This document shows positions 31,689-40,795 of a stretch of 64,000 nucleotides of DNA, piece after piece (position 1 is the stretch's first letter; each line of letters opens with the position of its first letter). The notes beneath the pieces were generated by a model. The model saw only the letters and a list, made by a program, of their open reading frames with translations, searched no databases and had not been told where the DNA came from. The stretch covers positions 5,823,623 through 5,887,622 of the forward strand of contig NZ_CP038026.1 in NCBI RefSeq assembly GCF_004421005.1. The letters run 5' to 3'. This DNA is from Pseudoduganella plicata. Its GTDB lineage: Bacteria; Pseudomonadota; Gammaproteobacteria; Burkholderiales; Burkholderiaceae_D. The position numbers and the translations under genes were made by a program.

Positions 31689-33961
31689 CCGGGCCGCGGC
31701 GCCGCGCCGATGCGCCACCATGCGGGCAGCAACGCCTGGATGTCGGGCCGTCCGAAGCGGTCGTCGATCAGGTGCACGGTGCCCCGGTCCGTCGTCGTGC
31801 GGATCACGCGTCCGGCGGCCTGCACGACTTTCTGGAGGCCGGGGTACAGGTACGTGTAGTCGTAGCCGGCGCCGAAGATGGCGTCCATGCGCCGCCGGAT
31901 TTCCTCGTTGACGGGATTAAGTTGCGGCAGCCCGAGGGTGGCGATGAACGCACCGATCAGGCGCGCGCCCGGCAGGTCGATGCCTTCGCCGAACGCGCCG
32001 CCCAGCACGGCGAAACCGATGCCGCTGCTCTCGAGCGTAAAGCGCTGCAGGAACGCACTGCGGGCGTCTTCGTCCATCCGGCGCGACTGGCGCCACACCG
32101 TGACGTGCGGACAGGTCGAGGCGAACAGGTCGGCCGCCTTTTCCATGTAGTCGAAGCTGCTGAAGAAGGCCAGGTAGTTGCCCGGCTGGCGCTCGTACTG
32201 CTCGCCCATCAGCGCGGCGATCGGTGCCAGCGAACGGTCGCGGTGCTGGTAGCGGGTGGAGATGTGGCCGGCCACGTGCACGGCCAGCTGGTCGGCCACG
32301 AATGGCGAATTCACGTCGACCCACGCCGTCCCGGGCGGCATGCCGAGCGTGTCGGCATAGTAGTTCCACGGACTCAGGGTGGCCGAGAACAGGGCCACCG
32401 AGCGGGCCTGCGCGAAGCGCGGCTGCAGGAACGGCGCCGGCACGATGTTACGCAGGCACAGCGTCGAGTCGCTCTTGCCCGCACGCGTGGTCGTCAACGT
32501 GACGTCGAACAGCGAATGGTCGCCGAAGCTTTCCGCCAGCCGGGCGAAGTGCAGGCCGTGGAAGTAGAAGTCCAGCACGTCCGCATCGAACCACGCGGGG
32601 TTTTCGCCCATGTAGTCGCCGATCGCCGTGGTTGCCGCCTGCAGCGCGTTCATGAACTTTTCCGGCAGCCCGGCATGACTGCGGTATTCGGCTGTCTGGT
32701 CTTTTTCCAGCGCCAGCCACTGGCGGTGCACGCGGTCCAGCGCTTTTGTGAGCGCGGCGGGCGCGGTCTTGCGCAGCACGCGCAACGTCCCGTGTGCCAG
32801 TTCTGCCGAATACATGCTGCGCGCCCGCGAGACCATATTGTGCGCCTCGTCCACCAGCACGCCGACCTGCCAGTCGTTTTGCACCGTCAGTGCATGCAGC
32901 AGCGCCGTGAAGTCGAAATAGTAGTTGTAGTCGCCGACGATGACGTCGGCCCAGCGTGCCAGTTCGCTTTGCAGGTAGTACGGACAGACCTCGTGATCCA
33001 GCGCCGCCGTGCGCACCGACGCGCGGTCCAGCATCGGCAGCTGCAATGCTGCGGCGCGCGCGGCCGGCAGGCGGTCGTAGAAACCCCGTGCCAGCGGGCA
33101 GGCGTCGCCGTGACACGCGTTGTCGGGAAATTCGCAGGCGCGGCTTTTCGCCGTCAGCTCCAGCGTGCGCAGGGGCAGCAGCGGGGCGCTGGCGCGAATC
33201 GTGGCGACGGCGTCGAGCGCCATCTGGCGCCCCGACGTCTTGGCGGCCAGGAAGAAGATCTTGTCCAGTCCATGCTGCGGCGCCGCCTTGAGCAGCGGGA
33301 ACAGGCTGCCGATGCTCTTGCCGATGCCCGTCGGCGCCTGCGCCAGCAATGCGCAGGAGCGGCTGCTCGCCTTGAACATCGCTTCGGCCAGTTCGCGCTG
33401 GCCCGGCCGGAAGTCGGGGTGCGGGAAGCGCAGCGCCGCCAGCTGCCCGTCGCGCGCGGCGCGGTGCGCCAGTTCCTGTTCGGCCCACGCGACAAACGCG
33501 GCGCACTGCGCCTCGAACACCGCCCGCAGCGCGGCGCTGTCGTGTTCCTCGACCAGCTGCGTTTCCTTCTGGCTGGCGATATCGTAGTAGACCAGTGCCA
33601 GCCGAACCGAAGCCAGGGCGCGCGCGGCGCACAGCAGGTGGCCGTACACCTTCAGCTGCGCCCAATGCAGGGCGCGGTGGTTCGCCGGCATGCGCGCCAG
33701 CTCGCCCCGGTAAGTTTTGACTTCTTCCAGCTGGTTGCGCTTCGGGTCGTAGCCATCGGCGCGGCCGCGCACGTGCAGTTTTCCCCAATCGCCGGAGAGG
33801 GCGATCTCGCGTTCGTAGTCGTCGTCACGGCGGGCGCTGACGACGGCGTGGCCGGCGATGCCCTCCTGCGCCGTCGGCGACGGCGTGAAGCGCAGATCCA
33901 GGTCGCCTGTCTTGGCCGTGAACTCGCACAGCGCCCTGACCGCGACGGTGTAGGCCGTCAT
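31685..33961 (-). CDS. XPD/DinG-like DNA helicase with N-terminal PD-(D/E)XK nuclease domain
   Basis: This 758-residue superfamily 2 helicase has the ATP site AQAPTGIGKSIGSL (residues 208-221) and the DEAH box VLVDEAHN. Four cysteines placed as in XPD/DinG Fe-S helicases are CEF, NAC, DAC and EVC between about 275 and 340. The late motifs are FSATLSPW and QAAGRVIRT. Residues 60-110 look like a Cas4/RecB-type nuclease: D69 in RGRADGYD, E80-x-K82 in LEEVKTY, and Q102-x3-Y106. It starts at ATG 33961, overlapping the FAN1 gene stop by four bases, so the two are translated together. A role in repair of cross-linked DNA is inferred from this pairing. Confidence 0.88.
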   Translation of the reverse strand: MTAYTVAVRALCEFTAKTGDLDLRFTPSPTAQEGIAGHAVVSARRDDDYEREIALSGDWGKLHVRGRADGYDPKRNQLEEVKTYRGELARMPANHRALHWAQLKVYGHLLCAARALASVRLALVYYDIASQKETQLVEEHDSAALRAVFEAQCAAFVAWAEQELAHRAARDGQLAALRFPHPDFRPGQRELAEAMFKASSRSCALLAQAPTGIGKSIGSLFPLLKAAPQHGLDKIFFLAAKTSGRQMALDAVATIRASAPLLPLRTLELTAKSRACEFPDNACHGDACPLARGFYDRLPAARAAALQLPMLDRASVRTAALDHEVCPYYLQSELARWADVIVGDYNYYFDFTALLHALTVQNDWQVGVLVDEAHNMVSRARSMYSAELAHGTLRVLRKTAPAALTKALDRVHRQWLALEKDQTAEYRSHAGLPEKFMNALQAATTAIGDYMGENPAWFDADVLDFYFHGLHFARLAESFGDHSLFDVTLTTTRAGKSDSTLCLRNIVPAPFLQPRFAQARSVALFSATLSPWNYYADTLGMPPGTAWVDVNSPFVADQLAVHVAGHISTRYQHRDRSLAPIAALMGEQYERQPGNYLAFFSSFDYMEKAADLFASTCPHVTVWRQSRRMDEDARSAFLQRFTLESSGIGFAVLGGAFGEGIDLPGARLIGAFIATLGLPQLNPVNEEIRRRMDAIFGAGYDYTYLYPGLQKVVQAAGRVIRTTTDRGTVHLIDDRFGRPDIQALLPAWWRIGAAPRPG

Positions 33962-35598
33962 GCCTGCCACTGCAGATAGCAGACGGTCACAGGCATGCGG
34001 TGCTGCGCGCAGTAGTCGATCCAGCGCAGCTGGTTGTCCTGCAGCCGGTCGCCCGGTCCTTTTACTTCGATCATCTGGTAGCGCCGCTCGGCGGGCCAGA
34101 AGCGGATCAGGTCGGGAAAGCCCGTGCGGTTTTCCTTGACGTCCGCCAGGATGCGCTGGAACGAGACCTTCAGGTGCTGCGGCGGGATGCAGTCCAGCGC
34201 CAGTTCCAGCAGTGCGTCGTCCAGGCCGCCCCAATAAACGAACGGCGACGAGATGCCGTCCTTGGCGACGCGGTTGGCGCGGATGACGTCACGGTAGCTG
34301 CCGTCATCCAGCCTGGCGAAGCAGGCGGCGAAGCGTTCGGTGCGGCGGTGCTGGAAGTCGGCACTGTGCAGGTCCGCCGGGCCGTGGTGGAACGGGTGGA
34401 AGAATGCACCCGGCACCGCGGCGAAGATGGCCTCCCAGCACAACAGGCCGAACAGGGAGTTGATCAGCGTGTTCTCGACATAGAACACGGGGCTTTCCTC
34501 GTGCGTCAGGTGGTCGCGCACGACACCTTCGACCCACCGGTCCTGCGCCGGCATCGGCAGGCACAGGTCGAGCCGGTCGACGGCCGTGCGCCGGCGCGCC
34601 GCGCCGCCGGGATGGCCGAGGCGGCGCGCCAGCCGCGGCGCGATGCGCAGCACGTGCTGGCGTTCCGCCTCGCTTTCGGGCTTCGCCTGGGCCCGCGCCA
34701 GCAGATCCCACGCGGGGCCATATTGCTCGTCCTTTTCCAGCACGCGGATCGTGCGGGCGCGCGCGCCGGGCCATGCGCAGTCGGCGTACACGGCCAGGGC
34801 GCCCGGCCAGTCGCGCAGCTTTTCCAGATGCTGGCCCATCTGGAACAGCAGCTTGTGGCGGCGCCCGCGCAGCCATTCGTTGTCGACGCTGGCCGGCGGC
34901 ACGTCCGCCAGCACCGCCAGCGGATCTTCGCCCGCGCCGAAGCGTTCGCGGCACCGATGCAGCAGCAGGTATTCGTCGATGTCGCGGCGCGTGCGGAAGG
35001 CCCGTGCCGATGGCCCAAAGTCGACTTTTTCGAAACGGTAGACGCCCAGGTCGGACAGCACGAACTCCGTCCAGTCCTGATGGTAATTGCCGAAGAAGAT
35101 CAGCCGCAGGCGATCGCACAGCGGCTTGGCCGCCACGCGGTAGAGCGCGTCGTCACAGTCCTGCCACCATGTGGAAAACGGTTGCGGCTCGGGATGATGG
35201 GGCCGCAGCGCTTCCAGCTGGTCGGCCTTGCGCGCGGCGCGCGCGGCACCTTCCAGGCGGAACACGTGGCACAGCTCGGTCTTTTGCAGCAGGTCGAACA
35301 GTTCGTCCAGCGTGAGGTGCGGGTCGGCCGCGATCCAGCCCAGCTGCGCCAGCGGAGCGGCGGCGGCGCGGGCGCAGCCGATTTCGTCGTAGGCCAGCTT
35401 GCTGGCACGGAACAGGCAACCCTTGCGCATGACCATGCGCACGAACAGTGCGCGGGCATTCTGCGGCAAGGTGGGAAAGACCTCGATGAACGAGCGCTCG
35501 TCGGCATCCACCAGATCGCCGTAGCGTTCGCCGATCCACGCCAGCACCTGGTGGAAGTTGTCGAGGTAGTAGAGCGGGTTTTCCAGTACGGGTTTCAT
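33958..35598 (-). CDS. FAN1-like VRR-NUC domain nuclease
   Basis: This 546-residue protein has a C-terminal VRR-NUC domain with the active-site signature GFPDLIRFW (P495-D496) and MIEVKGPGD (E511-V-K513), then LQDNQLRWIDYC. The upstream acidic residue is in the VKENRTG region. The N-terminal half (YLDNFHQVLAWI, FVRMVMRKGCLFRASKLAY) matches the bacterial FAN1 SAP/TPR part, and ENTLINSLFGLLCWEAIFAAVPGAFFHPF is a FAN1 hallmark. FAN1 enzymes are 5' flap endonucleases/exonucleases for interstrand cross-links. It is first in a two-gene operon with the helicase-nuclease. Confidence 0.9.
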   Translation of the reverse strand: MKPVLENPLYYLDNFHQVLAWIGERYGDLVDADERSFIEVFPTLPQNARALFVRMVMRKGCLFRASKLAYDEIGCARAAAAPLAQLGWIAADPHLTLDELFDLLQKTELCHVFRLEGAARAARKADQLEALRPHHPEPQPFSTWWQDCDDALYRVAAKPLCDRLRLIFFGNYHQDWTEFVLSDLGVYRFEKVDFGPSARAFRTRRDIDEYLLLHRCRERFGAGEDPLAVLADVPPASVDNEWLRGRRHKLLFQMGQHLEKLRDWPGALAVYADCAWPGARARTIRVLEKDEQYGPAWDLLARAQAKPESEAERQHVLRIAPRLARRLGHPGGAARRRTAVDRLDLCLPMPAQDRWVEGVVRDHLTHEESPVFYVENTLINSLFGLLCWEAIFAAVPGAFFHPFHHGPADLHSADFQHRRTERFAACFARLDDGSYRDVIRANRVAKDGISSPFVYWGGLDDALLELALDCIPPQHLKVSFQRILADVKENRTGFPDLIRFWPAERRYQMIEVKGPGDRLQDNQLRWIDYCAQHRMPVTVCYLQWQA

Positions 35599-35709
35599 CG
35601 GGACTGCAGGAGGAGGGACGACTGTACGTCAAGTCAATACGCCACGTCAAAGAACTGTATCTTTATACAGTTTATCCCTTCCACCCCCGCTTGCCCAGCG
35701 TTTTTTCCG

Positions 35710-36270
35710 TCAGGACTTGTTCTGCTCCGCGTTGGCGGCGGCCTGGCGGTCCGCCAGCGTGGCGGCCTGTGCCAGCTGCTCTTCGAACGCGGCCACCGCC
35801 TGGCGCGTGGCCGTCGTGACCTGCTCATAGCCCTTGAAGGCATTGTCGATCGCCGCCTTGACGATCTCCACCGCGTTTTCGGAACCGGGGCGGACGTTTT
35901 TCGTCACGTCGTAGATCAGCGCCGACAGGTTGCTCTTGGCCTCGGCCAGGTGGGCATCGGCCGCGCGGGTGAATTCGTTGTGGATGTCGGCGATGATCTG
36001 GCTCAGCTGCTGGTTGTAGCCGACCAGGTTCGTCAGGTTGTGCATCTTGGCGCTGGCGGCCGCCATGGCCGCTTTCGGGTCGGCCGCCTGGCTGGCGTCG
36101 CGGCCGGCGGCGAGGGAGTTCTCGATGCCCGTCCTGGCGGTGCTCATGTTCAGCTGGACGACCTGCTCGAGGCCCTGGACCGCCTTGCTCGTCAGCGTGT
36201 TGAACGTCTCGAGCTGGAACTCGAACAGGGCTTTGGTGGCCTGGGCAAACTGCTCTGGATTCTGAAACAT
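35710..36270 (-). CDS. phaP: Phasin family protein
   Basis: Phasins coat polyhydroxyalkanoate granules. The 186-residue product has the family signature at the N-terminus (MFQNPEQFAQATKALFEFQLETFNTLTSKAVQGLEQVVQLNMSTAR in the first 50 residues) and a helical, Ala/Gln-rich body. I chose ATG 36270 because GGAGGAAG stands in front of it and the N-terminus matches relatives; the frame extends 12 codons further. It implies that the organism stores PHA, although no PHA synthase lies in this window. Confidence 0.92.
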   Translation of the reverse strand: MFQNPEQFAQATKALFEFQLETFNTLTSKAVQGLEQVVQLNMSTARTGIENSLAAGRDASQAADPKAAMAAASAKMHNLTNLVGYNQQLSQIIADIHNEFTRAADAHLAEAKSNLSALIYDVTKNVRPGSENAVEIVKAAIDNAFKGYEQVTTATRQAVAAFEEQLAQAATLADRQAAANAEQNKS

Positions 36271-36380
36271 GTGTCTTCCTCCAAAAAGTGCAACGAATGG
36301 GCGCAATCCATCATACCGGCTCGCTATGGGCTCGCCATGGGCTTGCTGTGGCTTGCTGCAAAATTGTTATTGTCGCCCCA

Positions 36381-36602
36381 TTATCTGGTACGGAAGGGTT
36401 TCTCGCAACGGGCGTCCCGATAAGGGCCCAGCAATTTGCGCCAGCCCGGACCCAGAGGCGTCTGCGCGCATACCTTGTTGCCGCTCGTGACGCTCTCCCA
36501 CAGCCACCAGGGTGCAGGCGCGGCAAGCGCGGCGCCGCAGAGCAGGGTGGCGACGCAGACGGACAGGCGGCGGGACAGGCGGTACAGGCGATACAGGCTC
36601 AT
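36381..36602 (-). CDS. Small secreted protein coupled to the sensor kinase gene
   Basis: This 73-residue protein has a signal peptide (YRLSRRLSVCVATLLCGAALAAP) and a mature part with a Trp-rich segment (PWWLWESV). Two cysteines (KVCAQ and DARCEK) probably form a disulfide. The start overlaps the kinase stop (ATGA), so it depends on kinase translation. No family name is known to me. The coupling suggests a periplasmic accessory of the kinase, or simply economical packing. Confidence 0.65.
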   Translation of the reverse strand: MSLYRLYRLSRRLSVCVATLLCGAALAAPAPWWLWESVTSGNKVCAQTPLGPGWRKLLGPYRDARCEKPFRTR

Positions 36603-38839
36603 GGTGCGACGGCAGGAAGGGTCAGCGTAAAGGTGGTGCCACGGCCCGGCTCGCTCTGCAACGCGATGCGGCCGCCCAGCACGCCTGTCACGATATTGTG
36701 CGTCAGGTGCAGGCCCAGACCCAGGCCGAGACCAAGGCCGGGGCCGGCCGCGGAGCCGGCGCCGCCGCCGGGGCGGGTCGTGAAGAAGGGATCATACACG
36801 CGCGCCAGGTGCTCGGGCGCGATGCCGGCGCCATCGTCTCGCACGGACAGCGCGATCGTCGCCGCGTCCACGGCCCGCGCCGCAATGGTGATGGTGCCGT
36901 TGTCGCGGCCGGACAGGCCGTGCAGCCCGTGGGTTACGGCATTCTCGAACAGCGCGGAGACAGCCTGTCCCAGAGGACCGGGATAGCTGTCCATCTCCAG
37001 CGCCGGAGCGATTTCCTGCAGCACGCGGGGCCGCGGCGGCGGCGTCGATGCCTGCAGGGGCAGCACCAGTTCGGCGATGAATTCGTCGAGACGGAAGCTG
37101 CGCCGCTGCGAACTGGCCGTGTCGACGGCCACCTGCTTGAAGCCGGCGATCAGGCGCGCGGCCCGCGTCAGGTTGCGGATGACGACGCCGTCCGCCTCGT
37201 CCGCCTGCTCCAGGTACTGTTCCAGGTCCGAGCGGTGCAGTCCGGCGTGCAACCGGCTGCGCAGCGCCGCTAGGTGTTCGCTCATCGTCGTGGCCACCGT
37301 CAGGCTGTTGCCGATCGGCGTATTCAGTTCGTGGGCGACACCGGCCACCAGCGCGCCCAGCGCCGCCAGCTTGTCGCGTCGTACCAGTTCGTCCTGCGTC
37401 AGGCGCAGGTTGTCGAGAGCCTGCGCCAGGCTGGCGCTGGCCTGCTCGGCCACTTCCTTGGCCCGTTGCAGCTCCGTCGTGCGGGCCGCCACCAGTTCTT
37501 CCAGGTGATCGCGGTGGCGTGCCAGTTCCGCTTCGCGCCGCGTGCGTTCGATGGCGATGCCGGCCAGGTGGACGGCCACGCGAATCAGGTGTTCGTCCTC
37601 CGCGCGCGGCAGGCGCCGGTCGCGGTAGTAGATCGCGAACGAGCCCAGCACCGTGGCCGCGTCGCCGAAGATCGGCACCGCCCAGCAGGCCCGCACGCCA
37701 TGCTGGTTGGCCAGGTCGCGATAGCCTTCCCACAACGGGTCGCGGGCGATGTCGGCCACGATCACCGGCTCGCGGCGGAACATGGCGGTGCCGCACGACC
37801 CCACGCGCGGACCGATGGCCAGGCCGTCCAGCGCCGTCAGGTAGGACGGCGGCAGGCTCGGTGCCGCGCCGGCCCGTATGGTGCGGCCATCTTCGTCCAG
37901 CAGCAGCACGGTGCAGACCAGGCCGGGCGCCTGCCCCTCCACCAGCCGCAGCAAGCGGTCCAGAATCTCACGCAACGGGGCGCCGCGTGCGACCAGTTCC
38001 AGCAGCGCGTTCTGGCCGGTGCGCAGCGCCTCGGCCAGCCGCTGGCCGGTGACGTCCACCAGCCGCATGTGCAGCAGCCGCATGCCGTCCTGCTCGAGCA
38101 TCACGGCGCGGATCTCGCAGTCGACGACGCGCCCGCTGCTGTGCCGGAAGGTCATCGGGTGCACGCGCACCTCGCCGCCCAGCACCTTGTGCAGCAGCGC
38201 GTCGATGGCATCCTGCGACGGCACGCCGTCCGGCTGGTGCGGCGGGCACAGGTCGGCCAGGCGCAGCCGCATCAGTTCCGCACTGGAACGGCCGAACATG
38301 CGCTCGGCGTTGCGGTTGACGTCGACCGGCGTGCCGCGCGCCGCGTCGAACAGCATGATCGCGTCCGGCGAGCCTGCCAGCAGCGTGTGATAGTTGACCG
38401 CGAGCGCGCGCATGTCGGGCCCGTCCTGGCCGGGCGTGTCCGGCCACGCGTGACGTACCGTCAGTTCGATCTGGATTTTTTCGACGATGTCCTCGGCCGC
38501 GCAGGGCAGCCGGATATAGCCGACGGCGCCGGCGAGGAGGGCACGTTCGCGTTCCTCGTCCGATGGCGCCGACGACATGGCCAGCACCGGCAGCTCGCGT
38601 CCGGCCACGCCGTGCACGAGACGCTGGCACAGTTCCAGCCGCGCGCTGCCCGCCAGTGCGACATCAAGCAGCACCATCGCCACGCCGTCCGCGGCGATGG
38701 CGGCCAGCGCCGCGTCGCCGCGGTTGACGACATCGACCCGGAAGTCGAGGCGCGACAAGGTCTGTACCAGCGCGGCATGCTCGCCGCCGGTGACAATCAG
38801 GATGGTATGCAGCGTGTCGGGAAGGTTCAGTTGCGTCAT
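36599..38839 (-). CDS. Multi-domain sensor histidine kinase (degenerate receiver-PAS-GAF-HisKA-HATPase)
   Basis: The 746-residue cytoplasmic-looking protein has an N-terminal receiver-like domain (residues 10-120), a PAS domain (NYHTLLAGSPDAIMLFDAARG..., 140-260) and a GAF domain (about 275-430). A coiled coil (EELVAARTTELQRAKEVAEQ) and the dimerisation helix GVAHELNTPIGNSLTVATTM follow, then an ATPase domain with FENAVTHGLHG, DDGAGI and GLGLGLGLGLHLTHNIV. The receiver keeps an Asp (LLDVALAG), but the acidic pair is replaced by TGGEH and the switch Lys by Arg (YIRLP), so phosphorylation is doubtful. No transmembrane segment and no cognate regulator are seen nearby. ATG 38839 is the first codon after the tRNA region. 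Confidence 0.88.
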   Translation of the reverse strand: MTQLNLPDTLHTILIVTGGEHAALVQTLSRLDFRVDVVNRGDAALAAIAADGVAMVLLDVALAGSARLELCQRLVHGVAGRELPVLAMSSAPSDEERERALLAGAVGYIRLPCAAEDIVEKIQIELTVRHAWPDTPGQDGPDMRALAVNYHTLLAGSPDAIMLFDAARGTPVDVNRNAERMFGRSSAELMRLRLADLCPPHQPDGVPSQDAIDALLHKVLGGEVRVHPMTFRHSSGRVVDCEIRAVMLEQDGMRLLHMRLVDVTGQRLAEALRTGQNALLELVARGAPLREILDRLLRLVEGQAPGLVCTVLLLDEDGRTIRAGAAPSLPPSYLTALDGLAIGPRVGSCGTAMFRREPVIVADIARDPLWEGYRDLANQHGVRACWAVPIFGDAATVLGSFAIYYRDRRLPRAEDEHLIRVAVHLAGIAIERTRREAELARHRDHLEELVAARTTELQRAKEVAEQASASLAQALDNLRLTQDELVRRDKLAALGALVAGVAHELNTPIGNSLTVATTMSEHLAALRSRLHAGLHRSDLEQYLEQADEADGVVIRNLTRAARLIAGFKQVAVDTASSQRRSFRLDEFIAELVLPLQASTPPPRPRVLQEIAPALEMDSYPGPLGQAVSALFENAVTHGLHGLSGRDNGTITIAARAVDAATIALSVRDDGAGIAPEHLARVYDPFFTTRPGGGAGSAAGPGLGLGLGLGLHLTHNIVTGVLGGRIALQSEPGRGTTFTLTLPAVAP

Positions 38840-38931
38840 GGCTGCCGGGGTCGATGCCGATGGCAGCAGTGTAGACCAAGGGATGCATGGGCCGCGACGC
38901 GGTTGACCGCGCACGCACATTGAAGGCCAAA

Positions 38932-38967
38932 GAAAAACGCCGCCGACCTTTGACAGTCGGCGGCGTT
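38932..38967 (-). terminator. Terminator after the tRNA-Leu pair
   Basis: A 12-bp stem (38967-38956 with 38947-38936, GTCGGCGGCGTT type) is followed on the reverse strand by a T-run, 20 bases past the tRNA at 38988. Confidence 0.88.
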
Positions 38968-38987
38968 CTTCAGCGTATCCGGTAGAG

Positions 38988-39072
38988 TGGTGCCCACGGA
39001 GGGACTCGAACCCCCACACCTTGCGGCACATGGACCTGAACCATGCGCGTCTACCAATTCCGCCACGTGGGC
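38988..39072 (-). tRNA. tRNA-Leu (anticodon CAG), copy 1
   Basis: An 85-nt type II tRNA on the reverse strand with encoded CCA (38990-38988). The acceptor arms GCCCACG/CGTGGGC pair. The anticodon stem CATGG/CCATG closes the loop TTCAGGT with anticodon CAG (39038-39036). The long variable arm TGCCGCAAGGTG is typical of leucine tRNAs. Confidence 0.96.
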
Positions 39073-39115
39073 ACTGGCACTTCTTTGACAAAGCTCTTGC
39101 ATCGAAAAACAGACT

Positions 39116-39200
39116 TGGTGCCCACGGAGGGACTCGAACCCCCACACCTTGCGGCACATGGACCTGAACCATGCGCGTCTACCAATTCCGCCACGTGGGC
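39116..39200 (-). tRNA. tRNA-Leu (anticodon CAG), copy 2
   Basis: It appears identical to copy 1, with encoded CCA at 39118-39116 and anticodon at 39166-39164. It lies 43 bases upstream of copy 1 with no terminator between, so the two form one transcript. Confidence 0.96.
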
Positions 39201-39290
39201 CTGCTTTTCTCTGCTTCCTGCCTTGCTCCGTTGCGGTGTTCAGCAACAGAAGGCACGCATCTTAAAGTACCGAACCGGATCGGTCAATGG

Positions 39291-40385
39291 TCATTTTGTG
39301 CCTTTACGAAAGATTGTGCGCCGTCCGATTGCGCGTCGCCCCAGCAGCAGCATTCCGGCGCCCAGCATGGCGGCCGAGGAGGGCTCCGGAATGGCCGGGA
39401 CGTTCCAGCCGATGACGTCCATCGCCAGCAGGTCGTTCCGCGAAATGTGCAGCAGCTCGCCCATGCCGGCGGTGGGGTCCATCAGCCCGATGAACAGATC
39501 GTCCTTCCAGTGGCTCGCCTGGCGGCCGTCGCCATGCAGCATGCCGGTGGAGAGCGGCGCCCCCGGCGTAGCGCCGCCGTCGGGCGAGAAGGTTTTTTCG
39601 CGCTCGTCCGCCGTCCAGTCGATCACGCCGGCGGCGCGGCTGGCGTCGGAGTAGCGGAACATGTCGAGCCCGGAAACGTAGGTGAACTCGTCGTCGTTGA
39701 AGAAGTCGGGCGCATCCGAGTTGAAATCCAGGACGTCGGCGCCGCTGATGAAACCCAGCGTATGGCCGATCTCGTGGGCGGCCACGCCGACGAAGTCGAA
39801 AGCGTCCGCGTTGATGCCGTCGTGCGGGTTGAAGTCGAACGTATAGTGGCTGCTGAACTGGATGAAGCCGTCGCATTGCCCGATACAGTCCGGCAGCGAC
39901 TGCGCCGCCGGGGCCAGCCCCAATGCCTTTGCTTCGGCGGTGGCGATGCGGATGTTGGCGTTGTTGGCGTCGCCGTCGTTGTCCACGTAGGGTAGGGGGC
40001 TGCCGTACCCATTCGGGCTGTTGGCCGTGCGATTGAGCAGCATGCCGAAACTGCTGCCGGGCGCGAGGCTGGCCACGGCGGTGGTGTCGTAGCCGGACGT
40101 GATGTCCGCCGCCAGCGCGCTGCGGAAGGCACTGTAGCTGTACAGCTGCTGGGCCGACCGGGCCTGGCCCAGGATCCCGGGATCGAGTGGATTGAAGTCC
40201 ACTGTCAGGTTAATCGTCACATTGTCGTCCAGCAGGCTCGACCAGCGCGCGGCCGCGTCGATAAAGCCCTGCCGGGCCTGTATCGAGGTACCGGAAATGA
40301 ACGAAAAGTTGAACGTCGGCGCGGCAACGGCGCTGCCGGTTGCGGCCGCGGCCGCCAATGTGATGGCGGTGAGCAAGGTCTTCAT
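39291..40385 (-). CDS. PEP-CTERM metalloprotease-like protein (NF038122 type)
   Basis: This 364-residue secreted protein has a signal peptide (MKTLLTAITLAAAAATGSAVAAP) and a zinc-protease motif VAAHEIGHTLGF. The third ligand region is around DVLDFNSDAPDFF or further downstream. At the C-terminus IPEPSSAAML, a helix and an Arg-rich end form the PEP-CTERM anchor. This matches the known family of PEP-CTERM putative metallopeptidases. ATG 40385 is chosen since the upstream frame lacks signal character. It sits between two pairs of tRNA-Leu genes in the same orientation, an unusual place that suggests insertion into the tRNA cluster. Confidence 0.85.
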   Translation of the reverse strand: MKTLLTAITLAAAAATGSAVAAPTFNFSFISGTSIQARQGFIDAAARWSSLLDDNVTINLTVDFNPLDPGILGQARSAQQLYSYSAFRSALAADITSGYDTTAVASLAPGSSFGMLLNRTANSPNGYGSPLPYVDNDGDANNANIRIATAEAKALGLAPAAQSLPDCIGQCDGFIQFSSHYTFDFNPHDGINADAFDFVGVAAHEIGHTLGFISGADVLDFNSDAPDFFNDDEFTYVSGLDMFRYSDASRAAGVIDWTADEREKTFSPDGGATPGAPLSTGMLHGDGRQASHWKDDLFIGLMDPTAGMGELLHISRNDLLAMDVIGWNVPAIPEPSSAAMLGAGMLLLGRRAIGRRTIFRKGTK

Positions 40386-40593
40386 GTCGGACTCCCGTAA
40401 AGTGGCTACGGGCAGGCGGTACGCAAAAAGCGTGCACGGCGGCTGAGTTGCAGGGCGATTGCAACCGCATGCGGTTTTTTGGCGGACGGGACTGTCAAGG
40501 AAGCCGACGCCCGGAGCCGGATGCGGCGGATCGCACGGCGCTCGGCAGATATCTGCGGGTGCTTCGGTCCCGGATGCGCTGGTGGCCAAATAC

Positions 40594-40627
40594 AAAAACG
40601 CCGCAAACTTTTTCAAGTTTGCGGCGT
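40594..40627 (-). terminator. Terminator after tRNA-Leu copy 3
   Basis: ACGCCGCAAACTT / AAGTTTGCGGCGT arms (13 bp, short loop) are followed on the reverse strand by T5, 31 bases past the tRNA. Confidence 0.88.
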
Positions 40628-40657
40628 CTGCTGCGACGAATCGCTAATCCGGTAGAG

Positions 40658-40742
40658 TGGTGCCCACGGAGGGACTCGAACCCCCACACCTTGCGGCACA
40701 TGGACCTGAACCATGCGCGTCTACCAATTCCGCCACGTGGGC
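40658..40742 (-). tRNA. tRNA-Leu (anticodon CAG), copy 3
   Basis: An 85-nt reverse-strand gene with encoded CCA (40660-40658), identical to copies 1 and 2 as read. It has its own terminator at 40594-40627. Confidence 0.96.
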
Positions 40743-40795
40743 ACTGATACTGCTGTTGCTGCTACAACGTTTCTGCTGCTACTGCTTCCACCAAA

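Noticed and set aside
31049..33979. Very long forward open frame (976 codons) opposite the helicase
   Set aside because: It is composed of Arg/Gln/Ala-rich shadow sequence on the strand opposite a clear helicase gene, with no domain or start signal. It is a GC-rich antisense artefact.
34000..36423. Long forward open frame (807 codons) opposite the FAN1 and phasin genes
   Set aside because: It crosses two real reverse genes and the intergenic space and has no family motifs, so it is an antisense shadow.
38836..39246. Conserved-looking repeated peptide segments around the tRNA-Leu genes
   Set aside because: Repeated translations such as AELVDAHGSGPC come from reading the tRNA-Leu genes as protein; they are not coding.
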